From Flavobacterium amniphilum (GTDB lineage Bacteria; Bacteroidota; Bacteroidia; Flavobacteriales; Flavobacteriaceae): DNA of 64,000 bases. The notes beneath the pieces were generated by a model. The model ran no database searches, was not told the DNA's origin, and saw only the letters and a list, made by a program, of their open reading frames with translations. The stretch spans positions 248,001 through 312,000 of the forward strand of contig NZ_JAMLJL010000002.1 of the NCBI RefSeq assembly GCF_023634845.1, read 5' to 3'. Shown here one piece after another: positions 14,404 through 22,590 of this stretch (position 1 is the first letter of the stretch; every line of letters begins with the position of its first letter). A program made the position numbers and the translations under genes.

Positions 14404-14602
14404 TATTATACTTCATGTTAAAAGAGCTCTCCGACATCAATAACAAACCAAAAAATTCGAAGAAAGCCAATAATGCCGGAATAAAAGTCCAACAAAATAT
14501 AAGATATAAAATACCCTGTACTGATTTGCCAAGGTAAAACTTGTGAATTCCAATTCCTCCAAGAAAGAAGGCTAATACAATAGCTGTAATTTTACTTTTC
14601 AT
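14390..14602 (-). CDS. TM2-domain membrane protein
   Basis: 70 residues from ATG 14602 ([20 protein letters not shown]). It shows the TM2 signature: two membrane helices with [20 protein letters not shown] between them. The open frame extends upstream to 14671, but that part overlaps the previous gene and lacks the family pattern. It overlaps the start of the following frameshifted gene, is 4 nt from the preceding PH/SHOCT gene, and belongs to a five-gene run. Confidence 0.85.
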   Translation of the reverse strand: MKSKITAIVLAFFLGGIGIHKFYLGKSVQGILYLIFCWTFIPALLAFFEFFGLLLMSESSFNMKYNNDFR

Positions 14603-14606
14603 AACT

Positions 14607-15209
14607 TTAAATTTTAGATAATACTTCTGCCTTTTTATTCTCAAATTCCTCCTGTGAAATGATATCAGCATCCAATAGTTTTTTTAGCTTTTGAAGTACT
14701 TCCATTGGATCTTCTTTTATTTCTTGCACCTGAGGAGATGGGACTGCTGCATTAACCGTAATACCACCACCTGCAGCAGCTCTTTTATTTTCAAGATCAA
14801 TCTGTCGCCTGTAATTCTGCATCTCTTCTTCTTTACCTTGTCCAAACTGATAAAGTCTTCTGGCTTGCGCTTTTGGCAAATAATCCATCATATCGATTTG
14901 CCCTCTTACGGTTTTGATTTTAAAATCAGCACCTAGAATGTTTTCTTTTATATGACAATCTGCAATGTCTTTCCATAAATAATCCTGAAAATCCATTGAA
15001 AGTCCAAAGTTTTTGGGTCTGCAGAATATTATCCGCTTATTTGTCAATGTTATACAATCCGGTGAAAGGTTAATCGCTGGCTTTTTTTGCACTGCTATGT
15101 ATTCTATTTCTTCTCCACTCGTAAGCAATCCCGATACTCTGCTTAGAAGTTTTTCAACTGCTTTTGGGTCTTGCTCCTCGTTCAGGAACTTTTTTAAATC
15201 GTTTATCAT
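14607..15209 (-). CDS. PH-like domain protein with C-terminal SHOCT motif
   Basis: About 200 residues from ATG 15209 ([20 protein letters not shown]). The middle (about 25-120) looks like a bacterial PH domain: [40 protein letters not shown]. The final 35 residues form a SHOCT motif ([20 protein letters not shown] followed by [10 protein letters not shown]). Such proteins are cytoplasmic and often sit beside TM2 proteins, as here. ATG 15248 is in frame but lies inside the previous gene. Confidence 0.82.
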   Translation of the reverse strand: MINDLKKFLNEEQDPKAVEKLLSRVSGLLTSGEEIEYIAVQKKPAINLSPDCITLTNKRIIFCRPKNFGLSMDFQDYLWKDIADCHIKENILGADFKIKTVRGQIDMMDYLPKAQARRLYQFGQGKEEEMQNYRRQIDLENKRAAAGGGITVNAAVPSPQVQEIKEDPMEVLQKLKKLLDADIISQEEFENKKAEVLSKI

Positions 15210-15222
15210 AACTTTTATTTTT

Positions 15223-15798
15223 TTAATCATTACTAGTTTCTGCACCAAACATTATCCCAATCTGGTCACTCCCATTTATAAAATATTTCACTCCATTCTT
15301 TATGGTTGATCCTTCGACATTGTTTACATCAAAATCTTTATCCAAAATTCCAATGTCTTTAAGTATTTTTCCACGCTCATTAGGACTTAAAGCGGGATCG
15401 ACAGCTGCAATTACTCCACCCATAACCATTATTATATTTAAACCCGAATTAGTTGTTCCATCACCTTGACCAATCATCATTACACTTCTAAGTGATTTGT
15501 CTTCCTTGTTTATTTGCATAATAAGACCTATATGTGAATTTAAAGTGGCACTGAATGTCTCATTATCTTTTCCAGATGAAGTCTTAATCTCTCTAATCAG
15601 TAAATCTGAATCCAAATCATTTTTCATAAAACCATTGAAATTTTCCTTAAAATCTTCTCCTGAATCAAGAATTTTCTTAACCTGGTGTATTTCAATGCCG
15701 CTTGTTTCTTTCTTCTTATCATCCTCACTCCCAAATGCCATGATTATAAAACCGGAAACGATAAAAACAGATAATAAATGACGTACTCTTTTTTTCAT
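15223..15798 (-). CDS. Hypothetical secreted or membrane-anchored protein
   Basis: 191 residues with an N-terminal hydrophobic segment (about 8-23) followed by an acidic, lysine-rich linker (GSEDDKKKETSG). A globular region contains two Gly-rich stretches (MMIGQGDGTTNSGLNIIMVM). The family is not recognised. It overlaps the upstream gene by 4 nt (ATGA-type) and is cotranscribed with the PH/SHOCT and TM2 genes. Confidence 0.7.
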   Translation of the reverse strand: MKKRVRHLLSVFIVSGFIIMAFGSEDDKKKETSGIEIHQVKKILDSGEDFKENFNGFMKNDLDSDLLIREIKTSSGKDNETFSATLNSHIGLIMQINKEDKSLRSVMMIGQGDGTTNSGLNIIMVMGGVIAAVDPALSPNERGKILKDIGILDKDFDVNNVEGSTIKNGVKYFINGSDQIGIMFGAETSND

Positions 15799-16259
15799 AT
15801 TTGTTTAATTTTAAAATTGGTTATTTCTACTTTATAAATGAACAAAGGCAATGCAATACCTAACATATACATCAGAAAATCGATTGCATCAAATGTCCCG
15901 CTGACCAATCTGAGGTATTGTCCGGTTTCTGAAATAGTCGCTATTACCGGTAGTCCGAAAATCCACAAAATGTTTTCTTTTTTTAGATGATTATCCCACA
16001 AATACAAAATGATACTCATATAGGAAAACATCCATAATCCGTCTGGTAATGCGTAAATAATAAAATCCGGAATGTTTTCGTCTTTTCCTGTAATTGCTCT
16101 CAATCTGGCAACACCTTTATCCAGATTGCATTGCTCAAACCAACTGAACATAACTAATGACCGACTTCTGAAAGCGACATAAATCAGACTCCCGATTATG
16201 AGTGTTAAAAAATGACCTATAAATAATTGCTTCCATTTCATAGCCAAACTTACTCCCAT
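15795..16259 (-). CDS. Small multi-helix membrane protein (VanZ-like topology)
   Basis: 154 residues with four hydrophobic segments (about 10-30, 68-88, 95-112, 125-145). The pattern PDFIIYALPDGLWMFSYMSI and a C-terminal DAIDFLMYMLGIALPL recall VanZ-like proteins, but this is only a resemblance. ATG 16241 (MKWKQLFIGHFL) is an alternative start. It is the first gene of the five-gene run toward 14079. Confidence 0.65.
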   Translation of the reverse strand: MGVSLAMKWKQLFIGHFLTLIIGSLIYVAFRSRSLVMFSWFEQCNLDKGVARLRAITGKDENIPDFIIYALPDGLWMFSYMSIILYLWDNHLKKENILWIFGLPVIATISETGQYLRLVSGTFDAIDFLMYMLGIALPLFIYKVEITNFKIKQI

Positions 16260-16294
16260 TAAAAACCAATTCCTTACGGGAAACCGTAACGCAT

Positions 16295-16323
16295 AAAAAA
16301 AGCCTGTAATTAATTACAGGCTT
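16295..16323 (-). terminator. Terminator of the response-regulator operon
   Basis: Perfect self-complementary arms AAGCCTGTAATT/AATTACAGGCTT (16300-16323) are followed on the minus strand by a T-run, 22 nt past the response-regulator stop. Confidence 0.85.
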
Positions 16324-16344
16324 CATCTTTTAAGAAATAAATTA

Positions 16345-17013
16345 TCATACCAATCCTAAATCTTTTGCTATGGCTACTAAATGGGTTGGATTATTGGCTT
16401 TAAAATAATCTTTCAGTTTGGCTATCCTTTTTTCAATGGTACTCTTACTGTTGGGAGTAATACCAAGTTCCTTAAATTTATACTCCATCGCATCCTGTGG
16501 GACACCAAGAGAAAGCTGTTTCAAAAGCTGAATGTCAAAATTATCAATTTCACTGGTCGTTTTATCCTGATACACAAATTGCAAATCAGGCGACAGGTAT
16601 CTGTCTTCACCACTATAAACTAATTGTATCGCTTTCTTTAGTTCAGAACTGCTGTTACGGCTTTTCAATACATAAGCCTCAACTTCCGTTTCATCCAGCA
16701 ACTTTTTAATAGTATAGGAACGCTCATCAATTGAAAAGGCTATCACTTTAATATGCGGGTACACTTTTTTTACTTCTGCAATCAATTCTTCCCCCGACTT
16801 TAAAACAGTGTCCCTGTGATCGGCTTTAAATGATAAATCTGATACCAGTAGCTCAAAGGGCTTTCTGTCTAATTCTGCTTTTTTTATTTTAAGCAAAGCT
16901 TCATCACAATACTTGGCATAAGTCACATCGTTAATGCCCAACTCGGTCAGTGCTTTTTCTGTGGCGATATTATTAAGGTCTATGTCGTCAACTACCAATA
17001 CTTTTGTAAACAT
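16345..17013 (-). CDS. Response regulator (receiver plus HTH)
   Basis: 222 residues. The receiver domain (about 1-125) has the acidic pair VVDDID at 8-10, the phosphoacceptor Asp in LLVSDLSF near 59 and a C-terminal Lys near 118. The output domain (about 150-222) has a helix-turn-helix-like layout (LKQLSLGVPQDAMEYKFKEL and KSTIEKRIAKLKDYF) similar to NarL/LuxR-type effectors. It lies 9 nt after the TPR histidine kinase, which is its evident partner. Confidence 0.9.
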   Translation of the reverse strand: MFTKVLVVDDIDLNNIATEKALTELGINDVTYAKYCDEALLKIKKAELDRKPFELLVSDLSFKADHRDTVLKSGEELIAEVKKVYPHIKVIAFSIDERSYTIKKLLDETEVEAYVLKSRNSSSELKKAIQLVYSGEDRYLSPDLQFVYQDKTTSEIDNFDIQLLKQLSLGVPQDAMEYKFKELGITPNSKSTIEKRIAKLKDYFKANNPTHLVAIAKDLGLV

Positions 17014-17022
17014 ATCTGAAAT

Positions 17023-18726
17023 TTATTTAGGAAAGGTTATTTTTATTTTACATCCCTTGTTGATGGTTTCAAAAATAAATGTTCCGTCAATGGCATCAAT
17101 ACGGTTTTCCACATTCTGGAGTCCGCTCTTTCTGATTTGGTCTTTTAAAATTCCTATTCCGTTATCTGTGTATTCTATCATAATCAAATGGGAATCCATA
17201 TCAAATCCAACAATAACAAAAGTAGCCTGACTGTACTTTTTCATATTAACCATAAGTTCCTGCAATACCCGGTAAACGGCAATTTTTTTCTCATTAGTAA
17301 CCTTTGGCCAATTAACCGGATTATTTGTTTTGATTATGACCTGTCGCTCTCCCGTTTTATAACTGTTAAGCATTTCTATCAAATACATTTCAAACTTCTC
17401 TCCTGTGTCAATGGTATCGTTTTCTTTCGAAATATTACGCGAACGCTGGTAAATACCGTCCAGTAAATTGATTAGTTCTTCTTTGTACTGTGGTTCATGA
17501 ATGGGTTTTGTTTCCGCATAGGACATAGTATGGAAAACGTCATTAGCTAATTCATCATGGACTTTCTTCGCAATTCTTGTCTCTGTCAAATAAGAAGTTT
17601 TCAGACGATCTTGTTTTCTTTTGTTCCTGAAGTAATTAATTAAAAGAATAAGCAGCGTCAACAATACTGCCGCACCTGAAATCCAGATATTCTTCTCATT
17701 CTGGCTTTTCTGCAATGCCAGATCCGTCGCAATGTTTTTGTTTTTGAGCTTTAGGTTTTCTTCCTTTGCTTCTTTAGAATCATACTTGATTTTTGCAAAC
17801 TGGTTTTTAGCATTATTCCGCACTTTTCTAATACTGTCATTTAAACTGTTAAACCGCAACGCATATCGGTTTTTGCCTTTTTCCTTATTATAACTCATTA
17901 ACAGTTGCAGGGCTTCCAAACGCTCATCAACACTATTAACCGCAGTGGCTTCTTCATAGGCATGATTGGCATTTTCCAGGAATTGGCCAAAATCCTTGTC
18001 TTTATAATATTCAGATAAGTGCAGATAGCTTTCAATACTACCGTAAGCATCTCCGTTCTTAATTCTCGTTGCCAACGCTTTGTTCATTAAACGAAGACCG
18101 GTTTGATTTTCATTTTCTTTAAAACAGGCAAAGCCTAAATTATCAATAACTCTTGCTTTCCTGTTTTGATAAGCTTGGGTATCCAAAAGACCTGATTTTA
18201 AAATATCTTCAAGAACCAACCGGGCTTTGGCATATTTCCCTTGCTCAATATAGACTGCGGCAATGTTATTTTGTGGAGATTGTCTGTCAGCTTCTGTTTT
18301 GGCTAATTCTCCCGATTTGGCATACCGCTCAATGGCGTCATCATAATTACCCAATTCTTTTGAAATAACTCCTAACAAGTTATAAGCAGCCGCATCGTAA
18401 TCTTTTAATTGATACGATAGTAATTCTGTAATGGTTTCTTCACTACCGGTATAATCCCCATATACCTGCTGGGTTTCGGCCATCTTGTAAAGGCAATACC
18501 CAATATTGGCAGAATCCTTATCCAGTTCAAACAAAGTCTTGGACTTATCAAAATAAAAGAATGCACTGTCATATCTTTCTGAACCATAAAAGGATATTGC
18601 CTTATCCCTTAATACAAATGCAATGGTGCTGTTTGGATTTGAATCTGTTTTACCCGGTATCGGTTCCTTCTTGCAGGAGCTAACTAAAGTTAACAGTACT
18701 AAAATAAAAAACGGGGACCGTATCAT
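17023..18726 (-). CDS. TPR-containing lipoprotein sensor histidine kinase
   Basis: 567 residues with a lipoprotein signal (Cys18 in LLTLVSSCKK). Tetratricopeptide repeats fill the periplasmic region (about 35-290), followed by a coiled coil (about 300-345) and a membrane helix (about 347-366). The HisKA_3-type dimerisation box has the phosphoacceptor His near 390 (AKKVHDELAND). The HATPase domain has an N-box near 490 and DNGIG near 524. It autophosphorylates and passes phosphate to the adjacent regulator. The N-terminal lipid with an internal TM is typical of Bacteroidota TPR kinases. It lies downstream of the small Pro-rich lipoprotein gene. Confidence 0.92.
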   Translation of the reverse strand: MIRSPFFILVLLTLVSSCKKEPIPGKTDSNPNSTIAFVLRDKAISFYGSERYDSAFFYFDKSKTLFELDKDSANIGYCLYKMAETQQVYGDYTGSEETITELLSYQLKDYDAAAYNLLGVISKELGNYDDAIERYAKSGELAKTEADRQSPQNNIAAVYIEQGKYAKARLVLEDILKSGLLDTQAYQNRKARVIDNLGFACFKENENQTGLRLMNKALATRIKNGDAYGSIESYLHLSEYYKDKDFGQFLENANHAYEEATAVNSVDERLEALQLLMSYNKEKGKNRYALRFNSLNDSIRKVRNNAKNQFAKIKYDSKEAKEENLKLKNKNIATDLALQKSQNEKNIWISGAAVLLTLLILLINYFRNKRKQDRLKTSYLTETRIAKKVHDELANDVFHTMSYAETKPIHEPQYKEELINLLDGIYQRSRNISKENDTIDTGEKFEMYLIEMLNSYKTGERQVIIKTNNPVNWPKVTNEKKIAVYRVLQELMVNMKKYSQATFVIVGFDMDSHLIMIEYTDNGIGILKDQIRKSGLQNVENRIDAIDGTFIFETINKGCKIKITFPK

Positions 18727-18779
18727 ATAAGTTACTTTCCCCGAATTTACTAATTAATATTAAAAAACCTACAATTCAA

Positions 18780-19028
18780 TTATGGTTTTGGCGGTGGCGG
18801 TGGAGGCACAGGAATCGGATCATCACCGGGCCCAGGATCGTTTACAAGAGTTGTCATGAGTGTATCAAGGGAAATTGAATCGGTTTCCCTAAGAGTCATG
18901 TTTTCAATACCGTGTTGAACCGGTTTCTTTTTTGATTCGTTTACCATGCTGTCCACACTGTCTGCATCGCAGGAAATAGCCATTAAACCCATTGCTGTAA
19001 GAACAGCCACATATATTAACTTTTTCAT
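18780..19028 (-). CDS. Small proline-rich lipoprotein
   Basis: 82 residues with a lipobox (LMAISC, Cys at 20) and a Pro-rich tail (DDPIPVPPPPPPKP). It lies immediately upstream of the TPR kinase with only 53 nt between, so it may provide or mask the signal for that kinase. This is inferred from position only. Confidence 0.7.
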   Translation of the reverse strand: MKKLIYVAVLTAMGLMAISCDADSVDSMVNESKKKPVQHGIENMTLRETDSISLDTLMTTLVNDPGPGDDPIPVPPPPPPKP

Positions 19029-19328
19029 GTTTTAATTCCTTTTAAAAAACACATAGGTCTGGCCGTCCGAAAACCACTTCCGGATCTTTAAAACCATCTC
19101 TAGGATTACTTTTAGAGTACTCTGTTATTTTTTTTGGGAAGTATAAAGCCGGTTATCACACAAGGGGTTATCTAAACTTCCCTTTTCAGATTCCAATGCG
19201 GAAAACCGTACTTTCATTAGAAGTAGTTTTGTACATTTGTTCCTATCGCGAAATAGAACAAGAACTAATTCTGGGACAAAGATTTATCTATTTTACTGGG
19301 TTATAGCAATGTAATTCCGGTAATTCCG
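19029..19328. promoter_or_regulatory. Divergent control region with promoter and dyad
   Basis: TACATTTG (19232-19239) is a plus-strand -7 element for the gene at 19329. It is overlapped by an imperfect dyad, TTGTTCCTAT (19237-19246) and ATAGAACAA (19253-19261), around the centre CGCGAA. The dyad covers the predicted start site and lies between the two divergent transcription units, so it is a reasonable operator candidate, perhaps for the two-component regulator. Nothing else is visible in this 300-nt gap. Confidence 0.5.
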
Positions 19329-20258
19329 ATGAATTCTGATAGTTCCTTTAAATTCCGGAAAATGCCTATGTCAAACATTACTTCTGAAGACTACATCAAA
19401 GGGATAAAAGCAAAATATGAAGTGGAGAAAAAGGGAATTTATACCGACTTTTTACTGGAAGCTTCCCCTGCATTACTACGTGATTTATGTCTGATATTAT
19501 ATGATAATGGTTTAACCAAAAATGATGAAACTATATTTAAAATTTATTTTAAAACAAACTCATCCGAAGAACTTAGGAATATAATCTACAATTACCATAT
19601 CCCTAGATTTAAAGCAATACAAAACTTTTTAAAATCAACTGAAGAGAACAAAACAAGTAAGCAAAATCTTAATTTAATAGCTGTTCTGCTCGATTTTGAA
19701 CCAAGACCTTTGGCAAGATTTCTTGAAAGAAATGGTCAACTGCCTGAAGAAGATAAAACACAAGGAATTATAACATCAAATCCTTCAAATGAAAAGGAGC
19801 TTCAAAAAAAAGAAACTCCACAAAGTTTGGTTTCATTACAAAATAATCTTCTTATACAAAACCACGAAACAAGATTCAGAGTAAATAAGAAAGTTATCAT
19901 CATTGGCTTACTTACTCTATGTATAATTATATTCTTGTTTGCTTACAATCTTACAGCCCATAAAGACTGTCTCGAATGGAAAAATGACCGTTACGTGGAA
20001 GTTGATTGCAAAACAGAAACCAATGGTTTCGTAAATTTGGATTCAAAAATTCCTTATAGTGAAAACCTACTTCAAATCAGAAAAATAATTCCCACAGACA
20101 CCACGACTTATTTCAAAAACGGAAAAGCAATAATATGGTACTGCAAAAACGGAAAAGAGAACATCGAACTTTTCAATACTCCCGGACATCATCCTGTAAA
20201 TGGAAAACCGTTGCATTGCATTACTGAGTATATGATCAACAAATACCTAAAGAAATAA
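19329..20258 (+). CDS. Hypothetical bitopic membrane protein
   Basis: 309 residues. The N-terminal cytoplasmic part (about 1-180) is mixed alpha-helical and contains IIYNYHIPRFKAIQNFLKST and LLDFEPRPLARFLERNGQ. One membrane helix follows (about 190-212, VIIIGLLTLCIIIFLFAYNL), then a periplasmic C-terminal domain of about 95 residues with four Cys. I do not recognise the family. In-frame ATGs at 19362 and 19368 are alternative starts. Confidence 0.65.
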   Translation: MNSDSSFKFRKMPMSNITSEDYIKGIKAKYEVEKKGIYTDFLLEASPALLRDLCLILYDNGLTKNDETIFKIYFKTNSSEELRNIIYNYHIPRFKAIQNFLKSTEENKTSKQNLNLIAVLLDFEPRPLARFLERNGQLPEEDKTQGIITSNPSNEKELQKKETPQSLVSLQNNLLIQNHETRFRVNKKVIIIGLLTLCIIIFLFAYNLTAHKDCLEWKNDRYVEVDCKTETNGFVNLDSKIPYSENLLQIRKIIPTDTTTYFKNGKAIIWYCKNGKENIELFNTPGHHPVNGKPLHCITEYMINKYLKK

Positions 20259-20329
20259 AAAAGCAATATAAATTCCGCGCAACCTTTTAAACAATTCCTG
20301 ACTATTGGGTATAACTAATCTTTATACCC

Positions 20330-20776
20330 ATGAAAAATTATCACAGAATTTCTTTGATCGGCTTACTTACAACAACATTGTTTTTCTCTTGTTCAAAAGA
20401 TGAGGATAACCTACAAATACAACCGGAAGACTTGAACAGTTGAGCTTATATCCTTGATGCTAATCCGGAAATTACAACACTGACGCCAGAAACAATACAT
20501 AACTTATGCGCTCCAAATGCCATGGCACTAATAAAGAAAGGATCTTCACAAAGTTACACTCTTATAGTAGGAAGAAAACCGGTAGTAGCACAATGGAATG
20601 TTCAATCAGGAAGTGGTATAACGTTTAATGATGGGGAACTTACGGCAACCGGAGCTGTTGTCAAAATAAATTTCTCAAATAACTTTACAGCAGGATCCGT
20701 AAAGGCTGTCGGAACATTGTCATCAGGAGAAATGTACGGTCCCATTTTAAATTTTAAAGCGGGCAGGCTGTTTTAA
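20330..20776 (+). pseudogene. Lipoprotein gene interrupted by an in-frame TGA
   Basis: ATG 20330 opens MKNYHRISLIGLLTTTLFFS with a lipobox ending at Cys21. The frame reads to NS, meets TGA at 20441-20443, and continues in the same frame for 110 more codons (AYILDANPEITTLTPETIHN onward, ending AGRLF) to TAA at 20774. The downstream part has normal composition and a beta-rich look. A single-base nonsense change (for example from TGG or CGA) explains this best. A truncated peptide would carry only the lipid anchor. Confidence 0.75.
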
Positions 20777-20892
20777 TTCCGGAAACTGTCAGACTGGCAA
20801 ATACAGCTCCAAACAATTAGTAAGCAATCTATAAGATTAAATTGTCTTTTTAGTCTTTTATTCTTGCTGGAAAAGATGTATCTAAGTCGGGG

Positions 20893-21024
20893 TTGACCCA
20901 TACTTGACCCATACTTGACTCATACCAAAGCCATATCAAAGCCATATCAAAGCCATATCAAAGCCATATCAAAGTAATGGTTGACCCGTAGTTGACCCGT
21001 AGTTGACCCGTATCAAAGTGCTGT
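20893..21024. repeat. Twelve consecutive 11-bp repeats in three related families
   Basis: The block divides exactly into 12 units of 11 bp: TTGACCCATAC (2, plus TTGACTCATAC), CAAAGCCATAT (4), CAAAGTAATGG (1), TTGACCCGTAG (2, plus TTGACCCGTAT), CAAAGTGCTGT (1). The register is never lost although the sequence changes family. There are no spacers, so it is not CRISPR. Confidence 0.95.
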
Positions 21025-21129
21025 ATAATTACAATACAATTGCTGTTTTAGTAAGAAATCATTGTTCCAAAGTGTATTACGCATTAAACATATAGTACAA
21101 AACAATCCAGGATAACGGCAAACCATAAA

Positions 21130-21161
21130 AAACCGTCTCGTTGTGCACAACGGGACGGTTT
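21130..21161 (-). terminator. Terminator downstream of the HxlR gene
   Basis: A 32-nt, almost perfect palindrome (arms AAACCGTCTCGTTGTG/CACAACGGGACGGTTT, one T-G pair) is followed by T's on the minus strand. It is also long enough to act as a cruciform. Confidence 0.8.
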
Positions 21162-21219
21162 ACTAATTAAAATTCAAAATAGTACTATTGCAACAAGTCC
21201 AATAATTCTGTTACAGGAC

Positions 21220-21579
21220 TTAGTTGTTTTCTTTAAATATATGTTCTCGATGATTTATACCCCATTCAGTAATTTTATGAATTAAGTGCTCCATTTTTCT
21301 TCCATATGGAGTGATTTCGTATTCTACAGTTATAGGTTTAGTGTTCATTACTGTTCTTGTAATGAGTTTGTTTATTTCTAATTCTTCCAAATCTTTTGAT
21401 AGTTTTTTAGCACCAATGCCATTTGTTGTCTTCTTTAACTCCATGAATCGCATTTTGCCATGTATAAGTAGCGTAGCAATTATTTGGATCTTCCATTTTC
21501 CAGATAATACCCCCATAGTATCTGAAATGGCTCTTATTTCTCGATTACATTGTTGTGTTAGAATAATTTCTTTTTTCAT
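21220..21579 (-). CDS. HxlR-family winged-helix regulator
   Basis: 119 residues with the HxlR layout: CNREIRAISDTMGVLSGKWK, the recognition helix region MRFMELKKTTNGIGAKKLSK, the wing ITRTVMNTKPITVEYEITPY and a C-terminal dimerisation helix. Cys11 lies near the N-terminus as in redox- or quinone-sensing members. It is divergent from the five-gene cassette beginning at 21703, with two dyads between, so it very likely controls that cassette. Confidence 0.9.
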   Translation of the reverse strand: MKKEIILTQQCNREIRAISDTMGVLSGKWKIQIIATLLIHGKMRFMELKKTTNGIGAKKLSKDLEELEINKLITRTVMNTKPITVEYEITPYGRKMEHLIHKITEWGINHREHIFKENN

Positions 21580-21600
21580 TTTAGTAATTTAGTTTAGTTA

Positions 21601-21634
21601 GTTTCTTCTAAGAAACCAGTTTCCTATAGGAAAC
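21601..21634. promoter_or_regulatory. Two tandem 16-bp dyads, probable HxlR operators
   Basis: GTTTCTTCTAAGAAAC (21601-21616; arms of 7 bp) and GTTTCCTATAGGAAAC (21619-21634; perfect palindrome) share the GTTTC/GAAAC ends, and their starts are 18 bp apart. They lie 22 nt from the HxlR start codon and about 70 nt from the cassette start. Autoregulation and repression of the cassette are the natural reading. Confidence 0.65.
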
Positions 21635-21702
21635 ACATATCAAAAATATGCTATTTGTATTTAATTTTGAGAATTAAAAAGTAAAAATAAGATTACAAAA
21701 TA

Positions 21703-22551
21703 ATGAAAGCGAAAATTTTTTTATGGATTGTAGCGGGGTTTTGTGTTATGATTCTCAGATGTTCGCTAATTAAAAATGACACTTCAAAAGCTATGGAAAA
21801 TACTACTAATACTAAAAAAACAGATTACGATAACGGTTTTGCATGTGATGTGAATACCGGAAAGTGTACAATATCTCCCAATTCCAATGATGAGATTGAA
21901 TCTTCATTATCAAATATTAAAAGTGGGAAATTGATTTATGTAGGAGACCCAATATGTTCCACTTGTTTGGCATTTTCATCAGAGATTAAGGAGTTGAAAA
22001 AAGAGTTTGATGGAGTATTAGACTTTCAATTGGTATTAGGCGGGCTTAGACCTTATGGAACAGAGCCAATTAGTAACATGAGAGATTATTTACTACCGCA
22101 TTTTGATAACCTGGCTAAAATGACTGGGCTCCCTATCAATAATAAGGTCCTGTATGATAATTCATTTATCCTTGATACTGAACCTCCTTCCAGAGCAGTA
22201 GTCGTAATGAGATCGCTTGCTCCTAAAGTAGAAAATGAATTTTATGAGAGAGTGCAAAAAGCCTTTTATTTAGATAATAGTAATACAAACTATGTTGAAG
22301 CTTACTTAGATTTTGTAGAGGAATTTGGAATTAAAAAGGAAGTATTTAAAGAAAAATTTGAATCTAATGAAATGAAAGAGTTAGTGAAATCAGATTTTGA
22401 ATTTGCCCGCCAAATGGGAGTTAGATCATTTCCTACGGTGTTGCTTGAGTCAAATGGCCAATTTTCAATTATTTCCCAAGGGTTTTCAAAAAGTGAGGAC
22501 ATGATAAATAAAGTGAGGAGTCAATTATATTCGAAATCAAGAGAAAACTAA
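21703..22551 (+). CDS. DsbA-like thioredoxin-fold protein, probable lipoprotein or secreted
   Basis: 282 residues with a signal-like N-terminus (MKAKIFLWIVAGFCVMILRC, possible lipid Cys at 20). A redox centre CSTC follows in VGDPICSTCLAF (about 85-88). Family-typical LVLGGLRPYG (about 106-115) and PPSRAVVVMRS (about 166-176) come next, then an inserted helical domain. A cis-Pro loop FPTVLLESNG is near 246. This resembles FrnE/DsbA-like oxidoreductases. It is the first gene of the cassette, so it may handle thiol redox for the enzymes that follow, or be an independent detoxification factor. Confidence 0.8.
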   Translation: MKAKIFLWIVAGFCVMILRCSLIKNDTSKAMENTTNTKKTDYDNGFACDVNTGKCTISPNSNDEIESSLSNIKSGKLIYVGDPICSTCLAFSSEIKELKKEFDGVLDFQLVLGGLRPYGTEPISNMRDYLLPHFDNLAKMTGLPINNKVLYDNSFILDTEPPSRAVVVMRSLAPKVENEFYERVQKAFYLDNSNTNYVEAYLDFVEEFGIKKEVFKEKFESNEMKELVKSDFEFARQMGVRSFPTVLLESNGQFSIISQGFSKSEDMINKVRSQLYSKSREN

Positions 22552-22590
22552 TATAAAACAGATTAAAATTAAATTAAAAAACATACTGCA

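Larger units (their letters stand above)
20777..21219. other. Gene-free interval holding an 11-bp repeat array and a terminator
   Basis: Apart from the repeat array at 20893-21024 and the hairpin at 21130-21161 I see no gene. A short T-rich stretch near 20845 may end transcription from the broken lipoprotein gene. Confidence 0.6.
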
